DNA from: Hydractinia symbiolongicarpus
Lineage: Eukaryota; Cnidaria; Hydrozoa; Anthoathecata; Hydractiniidae
NCBI RefSeq assembly: GCF_029227915.1
Contig: NC_079886.1
Location: 7,254,001-7,318,000, forward strand
Reading direction: 5' to 3'
Length of the DNA stretch: 64,000 nucleotides
The notes beneath the pieces are model-generated. The model made no database searches. It was given only the letters and a program-made list of their open reading frames with translations, and had not been told where the DNA came from. The position numbers were made by a program, and so were the translations under genes. Below are positions 23,527 through 37,465 of the stretch, in pieces. The first letter of the stretch is position 1, and every line of letters starts with the position of its first letter.

Positions 23527-26458
23527 CGATCAATAAATTTTTTAACCAGTGAATCTATAACAGAGAATAAAGTAATGTTATACCTTGTGGAAAGATCGAA
23601 GATGTCCTTAGCTTGCCATCAATAATGTATGGATAGTTGGTCTATCCACCATGATGTATGTATAGAGTAAAAATGTTAAAAAACACATTGACCAAGGTGG
23701 TCATATAGTGCTACTCTTTGTCTTGTTTCTTACACATCCACTAAAACCTAATAAACAGAGCTCTTATGTGAATATCTACCTATACATCATAGATTATTAT
23801 ATTTATATATTTATTTATATGTTATAACTCCATAAATACTAATGCTGTAGATAAATTCTTTTGATTTGTATACCATGTGTGCTAAGATTATTGTTTCGTT
23901 AATATAACTTCTGCCATTGGAAGGATCAGCTCCTAACGCTACAAAAAGACATGGTGGCGTATATTATATTTTGATTGTCACACTTTCTATTTAAGCCTCT
24001 TTTTGTTTTAAACTGTCAATAAAAAAGAAAGACAAATATATATAAGAAATAAAAAACAAAATAGCATAAAAAAAATTGTATTCATTCATAACTTAGGGAT
24101 ACGAATGTTATTGACAAACACAATAAAAATATTTATATGTGACATAAAAAACCCTTGAAAATAAACAATGCTGAGTCGTGTTGATATTAGACGGTTTGTC
24201 ACGATGAAGGTGTTTTTATAAGACCACCTACTTGTCTTTTTTGATTTTAAATCTTTGTAGAATTGTTGTCAATCGTGACATAATCAGTGGTAGCGAAGTG
24301 TAGAGATTTAAATTATAAAAATAAATTTTAGGAAAGCACGCATTAGGTATGGATGAACACTACACATTCTGTTGAAGAAACGTCAAAATTCTGATGAAGG
24401 CGAATTTTCGTGTTTGTTTGCAAAACTTGAGCCTATAATCAACTTGAGCGTATAATCGATCTTGAAGCTGCTCTACTCAAAGGATCCTATTTCTGTGACA
24501 TTTTAACATATTTTTGACTTCAAAATGACTTATAACATGATTGTATTGCAGAATGCCACTAATCTCTTTTGCAACGAGAAACGTGAAGTTTAAACAGAAG
24601 TTAGATGGAATTTTTGACGTCTAAGTTATCTTCTATTTGATTTTGTTTTTTTCTAATACTTCTCCTTCTCATTCATTTGGTCAAGCGAGTTTTAAAAATG
24701 GTCTAAAGTTTTGACTAATCTGAGGAGCGACACAACCTAAAATAATATATCTTTTTTAAAGAATTATTCTGATAAAATAAGTATTAGTAAAAATTATTAT
24801 AATATTCTGTCTGTTTGTCGGCCAAAAACGAGTCGTGCTAAACTTGAAATCGCCACAAAGGCTAATCTGTTAACTAATCTGTTAGCTTTTTAACGTTACG
24901 TCACGACGCAAATACAATTGTAGCCAGTACATTGCACTTATAAATTTTGCTCCTAGTAATTTGGAAGTAGGTAGAAATAACATCTCTCACGTTGATAACA
25001 GGGCCGTTGGGTTGATGGATCATCAAAACATCTTTAAATCTTGTATCTTTGTAACCGTTCGTCAAAAACACATGGTTTTGCATATTTTCTTGATCAGCGT
25101 AATAACAATAATAATTCCGTCTGTCTGTGACGTTTTATTTTTCTTTAAGAAAATATGGAGACATGGACAAAATGTCGGAGAATTAACATTACATTACCCA
25201 TTTCGTTTAAAATAAGTAGTTACTGAAGTTGTCAATTTTATTTCTACCTTTTAATCGAAATTAAAAAAAAATCGATTTTAATAATAATAATAATAAAAGA
25301 ATCATATTTACTAAAATCTTAATTTAATTTGATCTTTGAACCATTTTCAGATTTTTTTATTTTTGGCTAAAGCTAGACGTGCTTATTTTTTAAGAAACTA
25401 CTGGCTTAAATTGTTCTTATTATGTTCTTAACTAAATAATCTTTAAAACTAGATTCTAATGAAAAAAACGTGCAGTTTGAACTGCCATACGACGGGCCAT
25501 ATGAGTTGTATTTTGAAAAAAATAGATTATCCTTTCACAGCCACAACCACCAACATCATAACACGTCATATTTATTAAAAAAGCATGACATTTATAAGCA
25601 TCCGTAGGCTTAAATTTTGTACTTCTAAGCATATGCTAAGCACTATGTGAAGCCTAAGAAAATGTTGTGAAGTTTTTTATGTTTTTCTTTTTATTCTTAT
25701 TCTTTATGTCTGAATTAACGAGTATGTAGTGAGATTTAAGTTGTAATTATGGATGTTCAAAATTTAAATGCAATATTTTCTTCCAATAAGCATATTTTGA
25801 GATCATGTGTGTTTTTTAAGCATATATTTATTTGCCATTGAGTATAACCTAAGCATATTTTAAGCCTAAAAAGTACTTTTTAAAGCATCCAAGTCTCATT
25901 TTAGAATTTCTATTGCTTTTAAAAAAACATAACGCTATAGATTTGATTGCTTCGTTTGTTACGTCGACTTTGGATAAAGTTAATTCAGACTTTTACAAAC
26001 ATGCATTACTGGCATTTTTTATGAGACAGTTTAGATTCTTACACACCATCGAATGCTAAAAAAGTTTCATTCATTGGATATTTTTTCCTTCTTTACTTTA
26101 TATTTTCTTTCCACTTATTAATGGCAGAGTGTATCGGTAACAATTTCTCCAATCAGGAAATCACATTGTCAAAAAAGTTTATTTAACTTTACGTAACGTT
26201 GTCATACGAAGACAAAAAAACTTAAAATGTCTAGGGCACTTTACTGTCTTCTCACGAGAAGATAAAAAAATTGTGAAAAGGATTTTTAAAACTAAAGAAG
26301 TTTAAAAAGAAGGATGCAAGTAGAAAAGCACGAAAAGAAGAGCTTGACGAAAAGTATCTGAGGGAGTAAAAATTTAATAAGAATGCCTAACAATACACAA
26401 AAGAGGTCTTTAAATAACTAATTAGCATCGAGTGGGAAAAAATTTTTAAAATACATTA
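23527..26458. other. Intergenic, with Helitron-related remnant at about 24795-25130
   Basis: AT-rich and non-coding. From about 24795 to 25130 the sequence matches, in order and with gaps, the interior of the 576-bp Helitron at 47900-48475. Shared words include CTCACGTTGATAAC / CCACGTGGATAAC, GGTTGATG, and ATTTTCTTGATCA. The ends are not preserved. The remaining ORFs (60-84 codons) overlap this remnant and are not genes. Confidence 0.45.
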
Positions 26459-27920
26459 TATGAACGAATGTTATTGCGAAGGCGGATCGATTTTTATTCA
26501 TCAGCACACCAAAAGGTGTTTCCCATCTGGTTTTTTATTGCCTATTTCTGAAACCATGTTAAAAGAGCCCTATTTTGAAGACTAAAAGCAGAACTAGCTC
26601 ACTTATTATTTTTTTTCTTTGGTTGACCCCTAACAATTTCCATTTTCATTCTTTTAAGTTGAAATTTGAAAACACAAAAATAATTATTATAATTATTATT
26701 TTCACCAAATACACGTAATTTCTCAAAAGTTGTCAATACTCCAAGCAGATTTTCTTCAAACTAAAATTTTATATATAACAATCCATCAAGTGATAAAATA
26801 CGCCAATATACAAAATATGAGAAAAGAACGCACACGTATCTACATGTGTAGCCGACATCCATGAGTAAAATTTTCAAGAGAGTATTTCCTATGAGTCAGC
26901 TGAATCCTTTTACATCCACTCAATTGAATCTCTTTGCAAGTCAAAAAGACATTTTTGCACATACTATAATTTTACCATTAAAGAAATTTAATCTTCTTAA
27001 GAGATAATAGATAGCATTATAAAGAAATTACGTCGAGCAATTATATAAGCAGTCAGATGTCAAAATTAAACTTTCTCAAGCTTGTCAATAAATGTCTTAC
27101 TCTAAAGCCGGTAGGTTCTCTTTTTAAACCTGCTTTGCTATGAAAAATTATGCGTTATGTAGAAATTTATTGTATTGAGTAGGACAATATTTTAAAAATA
27201 CAAAGTATGAACGAATGTTATTGCGAAGGCGGATCGATTTTTATTCATCAGCACACCAAAAGGTGTTTCCAATCTGGTTTTCAAATTTTTTTTTTTGCCC
27301 ATTTCTGAAAGTCCAATTTAAAAGAACCCTTTTTTGAAGACTAAAAACAGACTAGGTCACTTATTATTTTTTTTCTTTGATTGACCCCTAACAATTTCCA
27401 TTTTCATTCTTTTAAGTTGAAATTTGAAAACTCAATAATAATTATTATAATTATTATTCTCACCACATAGAAATAATTTCTCAAAAGCGGTCAATACTCC
27501 AAGCAGATTTTCTTCAAACTAAAATTTATATATGACAATCCATCAAGTGATAAAATACGCCAATATACAAAATATGAGAAAAGAACACACACGTATCTAC
27601 ATGTGTAGCCAACATGTATGAGTAAAAATTTCAAAAGAGTATTTCCTATGAGTCAGCTGAATCCTTTTACATCCACTCAATTGAATCTCTTTGCAAGTCA
27701 AAAAGACATTTTTGCACATACTATAATTTTACCATTAAAGAAATTTAACCTTCTTAGAGATACGAGATAGCATTATAAAGAAATTACGTCGAGCAATTAT
27801 ATAAGCAGTCAGATGTCAAAATTAAACTTTCTCAAGCTTATCAATAAATGGTTTGCTCTAAAGCTGGTAGGTTCTCTTTTCAAACCTGCTTTGCTATGAA
27901 AAATTATGCGTTATGTAGAA
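26459..27920 (+). repeat. Tandem duplication, two units of about 0.71-0.75 kb
   Basis: Unit 1 runs about 26459-27164 and unit 2 about 27206-27920. Both start TATGAACGAATGTTATTGCG and end AAATTATGCGTTATGTAGAA. They align throughout with small indels and substitutions (offset 747 growing to 756). Neither has a useful ORF. The duplication is recent enough to be obvious but older than the GPCR pair. It could be a repeat unit or an RNA locus; nothing in the sequence decides. Confidence 0.85.
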
Positions 27921-28322
27921 TTTTTTTCGTGTCTTATCCCTTGGTATAATATCTTTATCATTTTCGGCAAATTTTAATGCATTTATAATGAATTCAGCTG
28001 TAGAATGCGCACAAGAATTCAAGCTATAATATTTTTCATGGAAGAAAATCGTATGTCAGATATAATCCTTGATGAAATGTGCTTTGGCAAATGAAGTACT
28101 TAGCATGTTCAAAGGAAATATTGCTTTGTTAAACAAGTTTTAGTCAAATTCAAACATATCTCTGTATGTAACTTCTTCAATAACGGTCTTCTAAGGATGT
28201 CGCCTTTTCTTTCCTTGTGTTATTCCAAAGTTGAAGTAGAGCGGGCATATATGAAAAGCATTTTATAGAAGAATTTTTTATGGAAATGCAATTTTGTTTG
28301 GCCTCCACACGCTTTTTAAATA

Positions 28323-28470
28323 TCTCTTTAATAATCGTCGAAATTTTTAAAATGCGCACGATTATCAAATGCGATATAATTATATCCACTTTGTTGCGAC
28401 GGGTAAATATAATGGATAAATATAATGGATGGAATGGGGACCCGTCGATTTTTCCACGGGCAACGACTAG
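28323..28470 (+). mobile_element. Non-autonomous Helitron beside the satellite
   Basis: It starts TCTCTTTAATAATCG after an A. It ends with the hairpin CCCGTCGATTTTTCCACGGG (one arm mismatch), then CAACGA, then CTAG at 28467-28470, followed by T. It sits about 90 bp left of the 15-bp satellite. Confidence 0.78.
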
Positions 28471-28561
28471 TTTTATAATATTAATTTTATAATATTTTTA
28501 ACGAGACTGGTCGTTATTTTTATTTTACTATTTGATTTTAATGGACCCACATGCTGATTTT

Positions 28562-31497
28562 TTTATAAAACATATTCTCATAAAACATACTCTTATTAAA
28601 TATGTTCTTATAAAATATATTCTTATAAAACATATTCTTATAAAACATATTCTTATAAAACATATTCTTATAAAACATATTCTTATAAAACATATTCTTA
28701 TAAAACATATTCTTATAAAACATGTTCTTATAAAACATATTCTTATAAAACATATTCTTATAAAACATTTTCTTATAAAACATATTCTTATAAAACATAT
28801 TCTTATAAAACATATTCTTATAAAACATATTCTTATAAAACATACTCTTATAAAACATATTCTTATAAAACATATTCTTATAAAACATATTCTTATAAAA
28901 CATATTCTTATAAAACATGTTCTTATAAAACATGTTCTTATAAAACATGTTCTTATAAAACGTATTGTTATAAAAAATATTCTTATAAAACATATTCTTA
29001 TAAAACATATTCTTATAAAACATGTTCTTATAAAACATGTTCTTATAAAAAATATTCTTATAAAACATATTCTTATAAAACATATTCTTATAAAACATGT
29101 TCTTATAAAACATGTTCTTATAAAAAATATTCTTATAAAACATATTCTTATAAAACATATTCTTATAAAACATATTCTTATAAAACATATTCTTATAAAA
29201 CATGTTCTTATAAAAAATATTCTTATAAAACATATTCTTATAAAACATATTCTTATAAAACATATTCTTATAAAACATATTCTTATAAAACATATTCTTA
29301 TAAAACATATTCTTATAAAACATATTCTTATAAAACATATTCTTATAAAACATATTCTTATAAAACATGTTCTTATAAAACATATTCTTGTAAAACATAT
29401 TCTTATAAAACATGTTCTTATAAAACATGTTCTTATAAAAAATATTCTTATAAAACATGTTCTTATAAAAAATATTCTTATAAAACATATTCTTATAAAA
29501 CATATTCTTATAAAACATATTCTTATAAAACATATTCTTATAAAACATATTCTTATAAAACATATTCTTATAAAACATATTCTTATAAAACATATTCTTA
29601 TAAAACATATTCTTATAAAACATGTTCTTATAAAACATATTCTTGTAAAACATATTCTTATAAAACATGTTCTTATAAAACATGTTCTTATAAAAAATAT
29701 TCTTATAAAACATATTCTTATAAAACATATTCTTATAAAACATATTCTTATAAAACATATTCTTATAAAACATATTCTTATAAAACATATTCTTATAAAA
29801 CATATTCTTATAAAACATATTCTTGTAAAACATATTCTTATAAAACATATTCTTATAAAACATATTCTTATAAAACATATTCTTATAAAACATATTCTTA
29901 TAAAACATATTCTTATAAAACATATTCTTATAAAACATATTCTTATAAAACATATTCTTATAAAACATATTCTTGTAAAACATATTCTTATAAAACATAT
30001 TCTTATAAAACATATTCTTATAAAACATATTCTTATAAAACATATTCTTATAAAACATATTCTTATAAAACATATTCTTATAAAACATATTCTTGTAAAA
30101 CATATTCTTATAAAACATATTCTTATAAAACATATTCTTATAAAACATATTCTTATAAAACATATTCTTATAAAACATGTTCTTATAAAACATGTTCTTA
30201 TAAAACATGTTCTTATAAAACATGTTCTTATAAAACATGTTCTTATAAAACATGTTCTTATAAAAAATATTCTTATAAAACATATTCTTATAAAACATAT
30301 TCTTATAAAACATATTCTTATAAAACATGTTCTTATAAAACATATTCTTATAAAACATATTCTTATAAAACATATTCTTATAAAACATATTCTTATAAAA
30401 CATATTCTTATAAAACATATTCTTATAAAACATATTCTTATAAAACATATTCTTATAGAAAATATTCTTATAAAACATATTCTTATAAAACATATTCTTA
30501 TAAAACATATTCTTATAAAACATATTCTTATAAAACATATTCTTATAAAACATATTCTTATAAAACATGTTCTTATAAAACATGTTCTTATAAAACATGT
30601 TCTTATAAAACATATTGTTATAAAAAATATTCTTATAAAACATATTCTTATAAAACATATTCTTATAAAACATATTCTTATAAAACATATTCTTATAAAA
30701 CATGTTCTTATAAAACATGTTCTTATAAAACATGTTCTTATAAAACATGTTCTTATAAAACATATTCTTATAAAACATATTCTTATAAAACATATTCTTA
30801 TAAAACATATTCTTATAAAACATATTCTTATAAAACATGTTCTTATAAATCATATTCTTATAAAACATATTCTTATAAAACATATTCTTATAAAACATAT
30901 TCTTATAAAACATGTTCTTATAAAACATATTCTTATAAAACATATTCTTATAAAACATATTCTTATAAAACATATTCTTATAAAACATATTCTTATAAAA
31001 CATATTCTTATAAAACATATTCTTATAAAACATATTCTTATAGAAAATATTCTTATAGAAAATATTCTTATAAAACATATTCTTATAAAACATATTCTTA
31101 TAAAACATATTCTTATAAAACATTTTCTTATAAAACATATTCTTATAAAACATATTCTTATAAAACATATTCTTATAAAACATATTCTTATAAAACATAT
31201 TTTTATAAAACATATTCTTATAAAACATGTTCTTATAAAACATGTTCTTATAAAACATGTTCTTATAAAACATGTTCTTATAAAACATATTCTTATAAAA
31301 CATATTCTTATAAAACATATTCTTATAAAACATATTCTTATAAAACATATTCTTATAGAAAATATTCTTATAGAAAATATTCTTATAAAACATATTCTTA
31401 TAAAACATGTTCTTATAAAACATGTTCTTATAAAACATATTCTTATAAAACATATTCTTATAAAACATATTCTTGTAAAACATATTCTTATAAAAAA
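28562..31497. repeat. 15-bp satellite array, about 195 copies
   Basis: The unit TTCTTATAAAACATA repeats head to tail for about 2.9 kb with very low divergence. Variants are mostly CATGTT, AAATATT, CTTGTAAAA and TATAGAAAA. They occur in recurring blocks, so the array has a higher-order structure; for example, CTTGTAAAA units are spaced 17, 12, 10 and 8 units apart between 29390 and 30095. Copies at the left edge (28562-28620) are the most diverged, as expected at an array margin. Because 15 is divisible by three and some frames lack stops, the array creates very long ORFs on both strands. They have no start context, no composition other than the repeat, and no domain. Each unit contains TATAAAA. 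Confidence 0.97.
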
Positions 31498-34400
31498 GCG
31501 TGTAATAAAAGTACGTCGATATGGGTTTCTAGAAAATAAATTCTGTGGATTTAAAACTCATATAAATTTATATTTATAGTATTTTGTGGGACAAGTAGTG
31601 TATGTGAAAAACCACCGTAATCTGCCGAAAGTACGAAATAAAACGTGTTGCGGATTTAAACACTAAGCAATTAGGTCGTTTACATTATAAACAATAAAAA
31701 CGTGATACGTGACTTGCATTCTACTCAACCGGTAAAATTGTCTCACATGAAGGCGAGGCTAACTAACTAAAATGGCGTCCTGTCTAGTCGTATTATTTTT
31801 TACTAAGCAAAAGATTTTAGTGATAACTAATAAGTAGGCAGTAAAATTTCCTGATGTGGTTGTGGTTAAACATATTCAAAGTAGCTATGTATATAGTAAC
31901 GGTTTAATATAAGGTATTTCAAACTCCCCTATATTAAACATCATGATACCTCGAGATTTGGATATATCTTTTCGCAAGCCTTGTGACTACAAGTGTTTTT
32001 ATGCAATAAATTGAAGTTTGTCTAATGTGATGCATCATTACCACAGCAGCGATTTCTTTTTCTTTCGAAATGTAAGAAAACTATAGTCGCGTTAATTCGT
32101 GTAAAATACACAGGGTCAGCTGTCCTTTATACATCGCATTTCGTGTTTCCGTAGCACGATGTTTTGTCATGTACAGGCAGAATACGGATATTATTAATGT
32201 AGAGATAGCTACTCAAAACGTAACAATTCCTTTTTTAGTTACAATGTCCCATTACCTCTTGAGTTTTTCTTTGTGCAGGAAAGTTAATTAAGAACAGGAA
32301 AAACTACAGTATATGGATACTTCTACTTTCCTCATTAATGAAAAGAGGGAGATGACAAGTACAATGCACTTAAAAAGAACACAATAACTGTCCAAAATTG
32401 GGTGCAAGCCAAGTTAGATGTTTTAAGAACAGGTATATAGTATTGACCCCACCGTTAGAGGGAAGACCTCACAATCTATATGTCTCGTATGTGAAACAAC
32501 CGGACGTGCGTGTAACACATTAAAATAGAATTCTCACACTAAATGCCAAGCAGATATGTATAATGAAGCCAATATGATTTTAACACAGAGATATGCAACT
32601 TGAATTGTATTAGAAAAATAAAATTCACGAAATGGCAGTTGTATAGATTAGTATAGGTCTGGTCATATTAATAAATTTCTGTTAGATGATAGAAATTATA
32701 GTTAAAACCTAACCTTAACTATCTAGGCAAGTCAAGGCAAGTCATAGCTGTATTTTAAAAAGGTCTTATCTTTATTAAGCCTAAGTTTGGAAGAAAGGTA
32801 TTGCATAAGACCTAACATCACGTGTGGATGGAAGTGCTTAGAATAAAATTAAATATAGATTATGAAAAATGAAATATAGATCACTAGGAAGTAGTTGCAA
32901 AAAATCAACCGATTTAGAATCATCAACGGACTAAAAAAATACTTGTTACATTAAAAAAGCTAATGTACAAACAAGTATAACTTAATTTTATAAATAAACC
33001 AAAATAAAATAGATTAAAGTAGCTTAGAACACTAGTTTCTAACTGTCACAAAATATATCAAATTTAAAATACATAACGTTTATAGAAGGACATTCTTACC
33101 TTAACTACTCACAAAGACAAAAATTTCTTGTTTCTGTTTCTGCCAGCTGTATTGAACACTTGTGAACTTTTGTACATCAGACATTTAATTAATAAAGCAT
33201 TGACATTAATTAAGCACATTGGTAACTGAATGTTTGCCATTAATTAATAATACTAACAATTAAAAATCTTGTTTGAAAACAATAGGTACTATTTCATAAT
33301 CTATAATCAATAATGACATTTTAATTTTGTACAAAAAATATGCATCGTGCAAAGTATGAGTTTCATTTTAATACAGCTTCACGTTTTATTTAAAGCTTTC
33401 TTTAGATGCAATTCACCGGTTTAAAGTATTCTTGAAAAAAAGTTTTTTTTTCTTTTTTGGCATGCTCACGTTTTCTGTGGTCACATGCGTGGCAACATAT
33501 TTCGGAACGTGGAAGAGTTCATAGATTACTCATAACTAAAGCACATTGGAAATGTATGGTTCATAGGCGTGCTATATTACCATTTAAATGGTTTTCAACA
33601 GATTTTTGTTTCAAGGTCGTTTTTCCATTTAAATAAAAATCTTTTTTAGCAGCTGTTACAATTTTATTTTACGCGATGTTTTGCAACAAAGCAAGGCAAG
33701 AGATGTTGTATAAGAAATGTTATAGAGATTGAGCTTTTTGTAGTTGTTTTAAAGTTTTTTCCCATCTCAACAACAGTTAAACAACAGTTGCAAAGTTTAA
33801 TGGAAACCTTATTTTTCAGGGTTTTTTATATCGAACTTTTAAAAGTGGACATTTATTAAGTCAATTGTATCAGCCAATGTATCCTACTGGAACTCTATGT
33901 GCATTTTTTCTCTCTTTAAACGTTACATGCAACAACTGGAACAACTTGTGGTATTTCTGAAATACCGATAGTGTTTGATCTCTCCAGAATGGTCAATGAA
34001 ATATGAAAAAAAAACAAATAAACGATATTTACAACCATGTGGCTCGATATTGAAATCTATTTTCTCTCTTTTTTTTGGTTAACAACATAAGTACTGATGA
34101 ATGAACTTTATGTAATGATATTTCAAACAGCTATGGCTGTGTGATTTACTTAAGGTGTGACGTTCTAATTAAAACTTACTTATTTTAAAGCTGTCCTATT
34201 GTTACAGCTTGTCTTATGTAATAAACTAGCTAAAAATTGCATACAAAACTCTGTAAGTGACTTTTCCTAGTAAATTATTAATAGAAGAGGAATTGTCAAT
34301 TCAATTTAATTTACACATTTCCTGGTAATCAATTCTTACCTTACCTGTACCAGTACCTTGGGCTTAAATACTGTCAGCAAATAAGTAGATCAATAAATAC

Positions 34401-34682
34401 AGTAACTATCTACTTAAAATTTGATTTTCAATAATACATTGTTGAGCAACTTTTGTACATTGTCACTGTTACGATTTTAACACGTAGACAGGAAGCAATT
34501 TTCTATTGAGGGGTCGCTTTAATTTGAGTTCTACAAGAAGGGATGCCATTTTTTTTCGAGTGGGGATCTTTTCAGAATTCCACATTCGGTGCAATAGAAT
34601 GATTATAAAGCGCAAAAGATATGCATGCCGTTGTCCATTACAATAGTTGCACAAAAATCACGGGCTGTATTTGAAACCAAGC
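31498..34682. other. Intergenic, no supported gene
   Basis: AT-rich non-coding DNA right of the satellite. No ORF with recognisable features, RNA gene or clear repeat was seen. Confidence 0.45.
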
Positions 34683-34686
34683 TTAA

Positions 34687-35256
34687 CCCTATTTGGTACG
34701 GGGGGAGGCATAAAGTACCCGCGGCATTTTCAAAGTCTAATAACTTTTTAAATACTGGATGAAATTACCTGAAATTTTGTGACTTTTATTGGACTTTTAG
34801 AAAATAAAAAAAAATATTTCCAAAAATTGTCCTGTCAATGTCTCCTTGTCCTTTTTGACAGGTGTGTATGTGATAGTGACAAAAAGTCATCATACAATAT
34901 TGACATGCATACTATATAATTTGCAGACCGGAATATTGGTAATTTACAGACCAGAATGGTTGTAATTTCCTATTTCTTTATTTCTATTGTCATATGATAA
35001 CATCATAGGTCATTTTGTCCCATGCCAATCCAAATTCTCTTCATTGAGTATCTACTGACGTAAGTGCTAATAGATATACCAAGTTTTATTCAATGACAGC
35101 TACTAACACTAAGGTTCTCAAATATAGATTTTTCAAAAAAAATTCTTGATTTGAATTCTGATCGATTTCAATTTTCTTCAAAAGTTACAGCCCGCGGGCA
35201 CTTTATGCCCCCCCCCCCATACTTACAAGGGTCAAAAAAGCCTATACCAAATAGGG
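34687..35256. mobile_element. MITE flanked by TTAA
   Basis: The left end TTAACCCTATTTGGTA (TTAA at 34683-34686) and the right end TACCAAATAGGGTTAA (TTAA at 35257-35260) are exact inverted copies. A second inverted pair inside pairs GCATAAAGTACCCGCGG with CCCGCGGGCACTTTATGC. TTAA duplications fit piggyBac or Kolobok elements. A related right end, GGACCGAATAGGGTTAA, occurs alone near 54296-54312. There is no coding capacity. Confidence 0.8.
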
Positions 35257-35260
35257 TTAA

Positions 35261-36285
35261 AGAGAAGAAGCTTTCGCAAGTTTTGAATTCTTCTGCGTAA
35301 GTATATGATTGTGAAAACATTTCAGTTTATGTTTGTGCACTTTTAATGTTATAGCTACCTAAAAAACCGCCCTGAATATTATGTAACTGCTGTTTTAAGA
35401 TGGTAATTTTTAACTAAAGAGAGGAGTTAAATGGGTAATTAAGTTTGCCACCTGGCATATGTGATGCTAATCTGTTTGAATTTTGGCAGATGAAAATCCT
35501 CGATGCAATTGTTTCTTATCAAACCTTAACGTTTAATGCGCATATAGTAAACCCTTTTGCAGCAGACATCCTTAATAGCGGACGTTTCTCTTTATGCTCA
35601 GCAACAAACTAAATCACAACTTTCATAACAAAACCTCTGACACTTGATAGCGGATATCCTCTAAAACGGAAGCCTGTCTTAAAGGGGCTACAAAACGGGT
35701 GTTGGTTTTCGGCTTTAGTGACTTACACGAAAGTCGAGCTAATGTCAGTGGTAAAGTTTATGATCACTGAGAAAAAAAATAACATCCAAAATTATAAATA
35801 TAATATAGGGCATCTAAATTTAACTTAAAATGACAGTGAAGTTCTTTACATATGTAAGCACTTACCTTGATTTTAACTCAAGTTTTATCAAAAAATTAAC
35901 TTAAGAATCTTCTGAACTAGCTACTTAGCTATATATTTTGAAATTTTGCATAGAAACATACAAATTTATTGCACATAAAGCCACATAGATCGTTCTCCCA
36001 TTATTGGACAAAGTAAAATGATGTCGATCATCTATTTGTATAAGTTCCAGTTTTAATGTATCGCAAACCATCACAGCACTGACCCGTATCTACGAATCAT
36101 GCCATCAAAAATTTTCACTGAATCTCCCAACAGCGTAGTTAGTGTCGTGAAGATTGCATCATTCGCATATGGATACAGTCAGAAGGTCATCACGTAAGTA
36201 GAAAACAAAATAAAGAAAAGAACCAACCAACAGTAGAATATTAGAGGAATTTACCACATCAGCGTTTCTACCCTTTGTACCAGCT
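35261..36285. other. Intergenic, no supported gene
   Basis: AT-rich DNA with no recognisable gene or repeat. Confidence 0.4.
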
Positions 36286-36730
36286 CCCAGCGACATCCTT
36301 CGTCGAGTTTTGAAGCAACACAACATGAAATGTAAAGATTGTGATGCAGTATATATAGGCAAAACATATACGCAGTAAAAAACGGAGGGCGAAGAAAAAC
36401 AAAATTGCGGATCACGGTCATCAGTTTAACTGGAATGAGAATAAAATCATTGGCTGGGAATCACTGGGAAAATAAAAGAAACCATCAATAGTGTAAAACG
36501 TGACAAACACATAAACAGCATCTCGTATTAACTACCTGGCCTACAGAAGAAGTAATTATTTTCATCTCGGCCCTGAAAATGTAATAACTGTAATTAACAA
36601 CTTGTTCCTGATTATTTTTTTCTTACGAATTTTAATTTTCTGAATTAATATAAATAGATGCTCAACATCATTTGACTTTACCCAATGATGGGAGAAGGAT
36701 CTTCCGAAACATCACCTACTAAACTATCAT
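36286..36730 (+). pseudogene. Decayed Penelope-like retroelement, GIY-YIG endonuclease end
   Basis: Plus-strand reading shows MKCKDCDAVYIGKT, which matches the C..C...YIG.T motif of the GIY-YIG nuclease that ends Penelope-like elements. After a stop and frame changes comes IADHGHQFNWNENKIIGW, corresponding to the family's (A/D/E)H...H...W....I segment. A short stretch near 36686-36710 reads NDGRRIFRNIT, like the end of such elements. The sequence is broken by several stops and has no reverse transcriptase here, so it is a 5'-truncated relic. Confidence 0.55.
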
Positions 36731-37029
36731 ATTCAAGAAATGATAAACGTTTAACAATAACAGTAACAAGGTTAATAACCCCTCACTTTGCCCGTACATT
36801 GATTATCAATTACACTAATTAATATACAATTAAAAAAGTACACAAAAATTCTTCAGAACACAGAACATAGTTTTTAGCGGGTGTTATAATGATGCTTTAT
36901 AATAAAATCGAATTTTGACAGCGTGTTAGCATAGAATTGTTAACTCGCAGAATCGCCTCGTAGAGAAACTTTTAAATTTAAAAAGTTTTTTGTTTACACG
37001 TTTTTTTCTTATAAGTAATTGGTTGCTAC

Positions 37030-37465
37030 AAAACTGAGGCTGAAATATGGTCAAAAATTAAGCAACTGCTAAGCAACTGCCTAGGCTGAGTTTTGACAGA
37101 GTGGTAAGCAACTTAGGCTGAATTCTACTACATGCTTAGCAACCACTTAGATCAGTCTTCCACAAGAAGAATCTCTACAAGAAATCCCAAAACATCATCG
37201 GTTACTGACCATAACACTCCTTTGTCCTTGATATTTACTAAATCAGAATTTTTTTCCCACATTTTTATTTGAGTAAAATAAAAAATAGTTGTAGTGTTGA
37301 TTTACTCTATTTGATGCTATTTTAAACTCATTGCCTGTGTCTGCTTTTTTACTTGCTCAATGAGATTCCAGGTTATATTACAGAAGCATTTGTACAGATG
37401 AAGCAACCATTAGGCAACTTTGAGGCTGAAATTGCAAAAAGGCCTAGCAACCACAACCTGAACCC
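37030..37465. repeat. Diverged short repeats containing TAAGCAAC / GGCTGA
   Basis: The words AAGCAACT(G/T) and AGGCTGA(A/G) recur about every 40-70 bp, in both clean and degraded form, at 37050-37145 and 37390-37460. The surrounding sequence is non-coding. This is probably a decayed tandem repeat. Confidence 0.4.

Noticed and set aside
28562..31497. CRISPR-like regular repeats
   Set aside because: There are no spacers; the units are contiguous, and the context is a eukaryotic genome.
28532..31579. Opposed ORFs of 1015 and 981 codons (ILIKH and MFYKN repeats)
   Set aside because: They are read from the 15-bp satellite. Stop-free frames follow from the unit being a multiple of three, and no unique sequence or domain is present.
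36159..36362. 67-codon minus-strand ORF
   Set aside because: The plus strand at the same place carries the GIY-YIG relic, which explains the sequence better.
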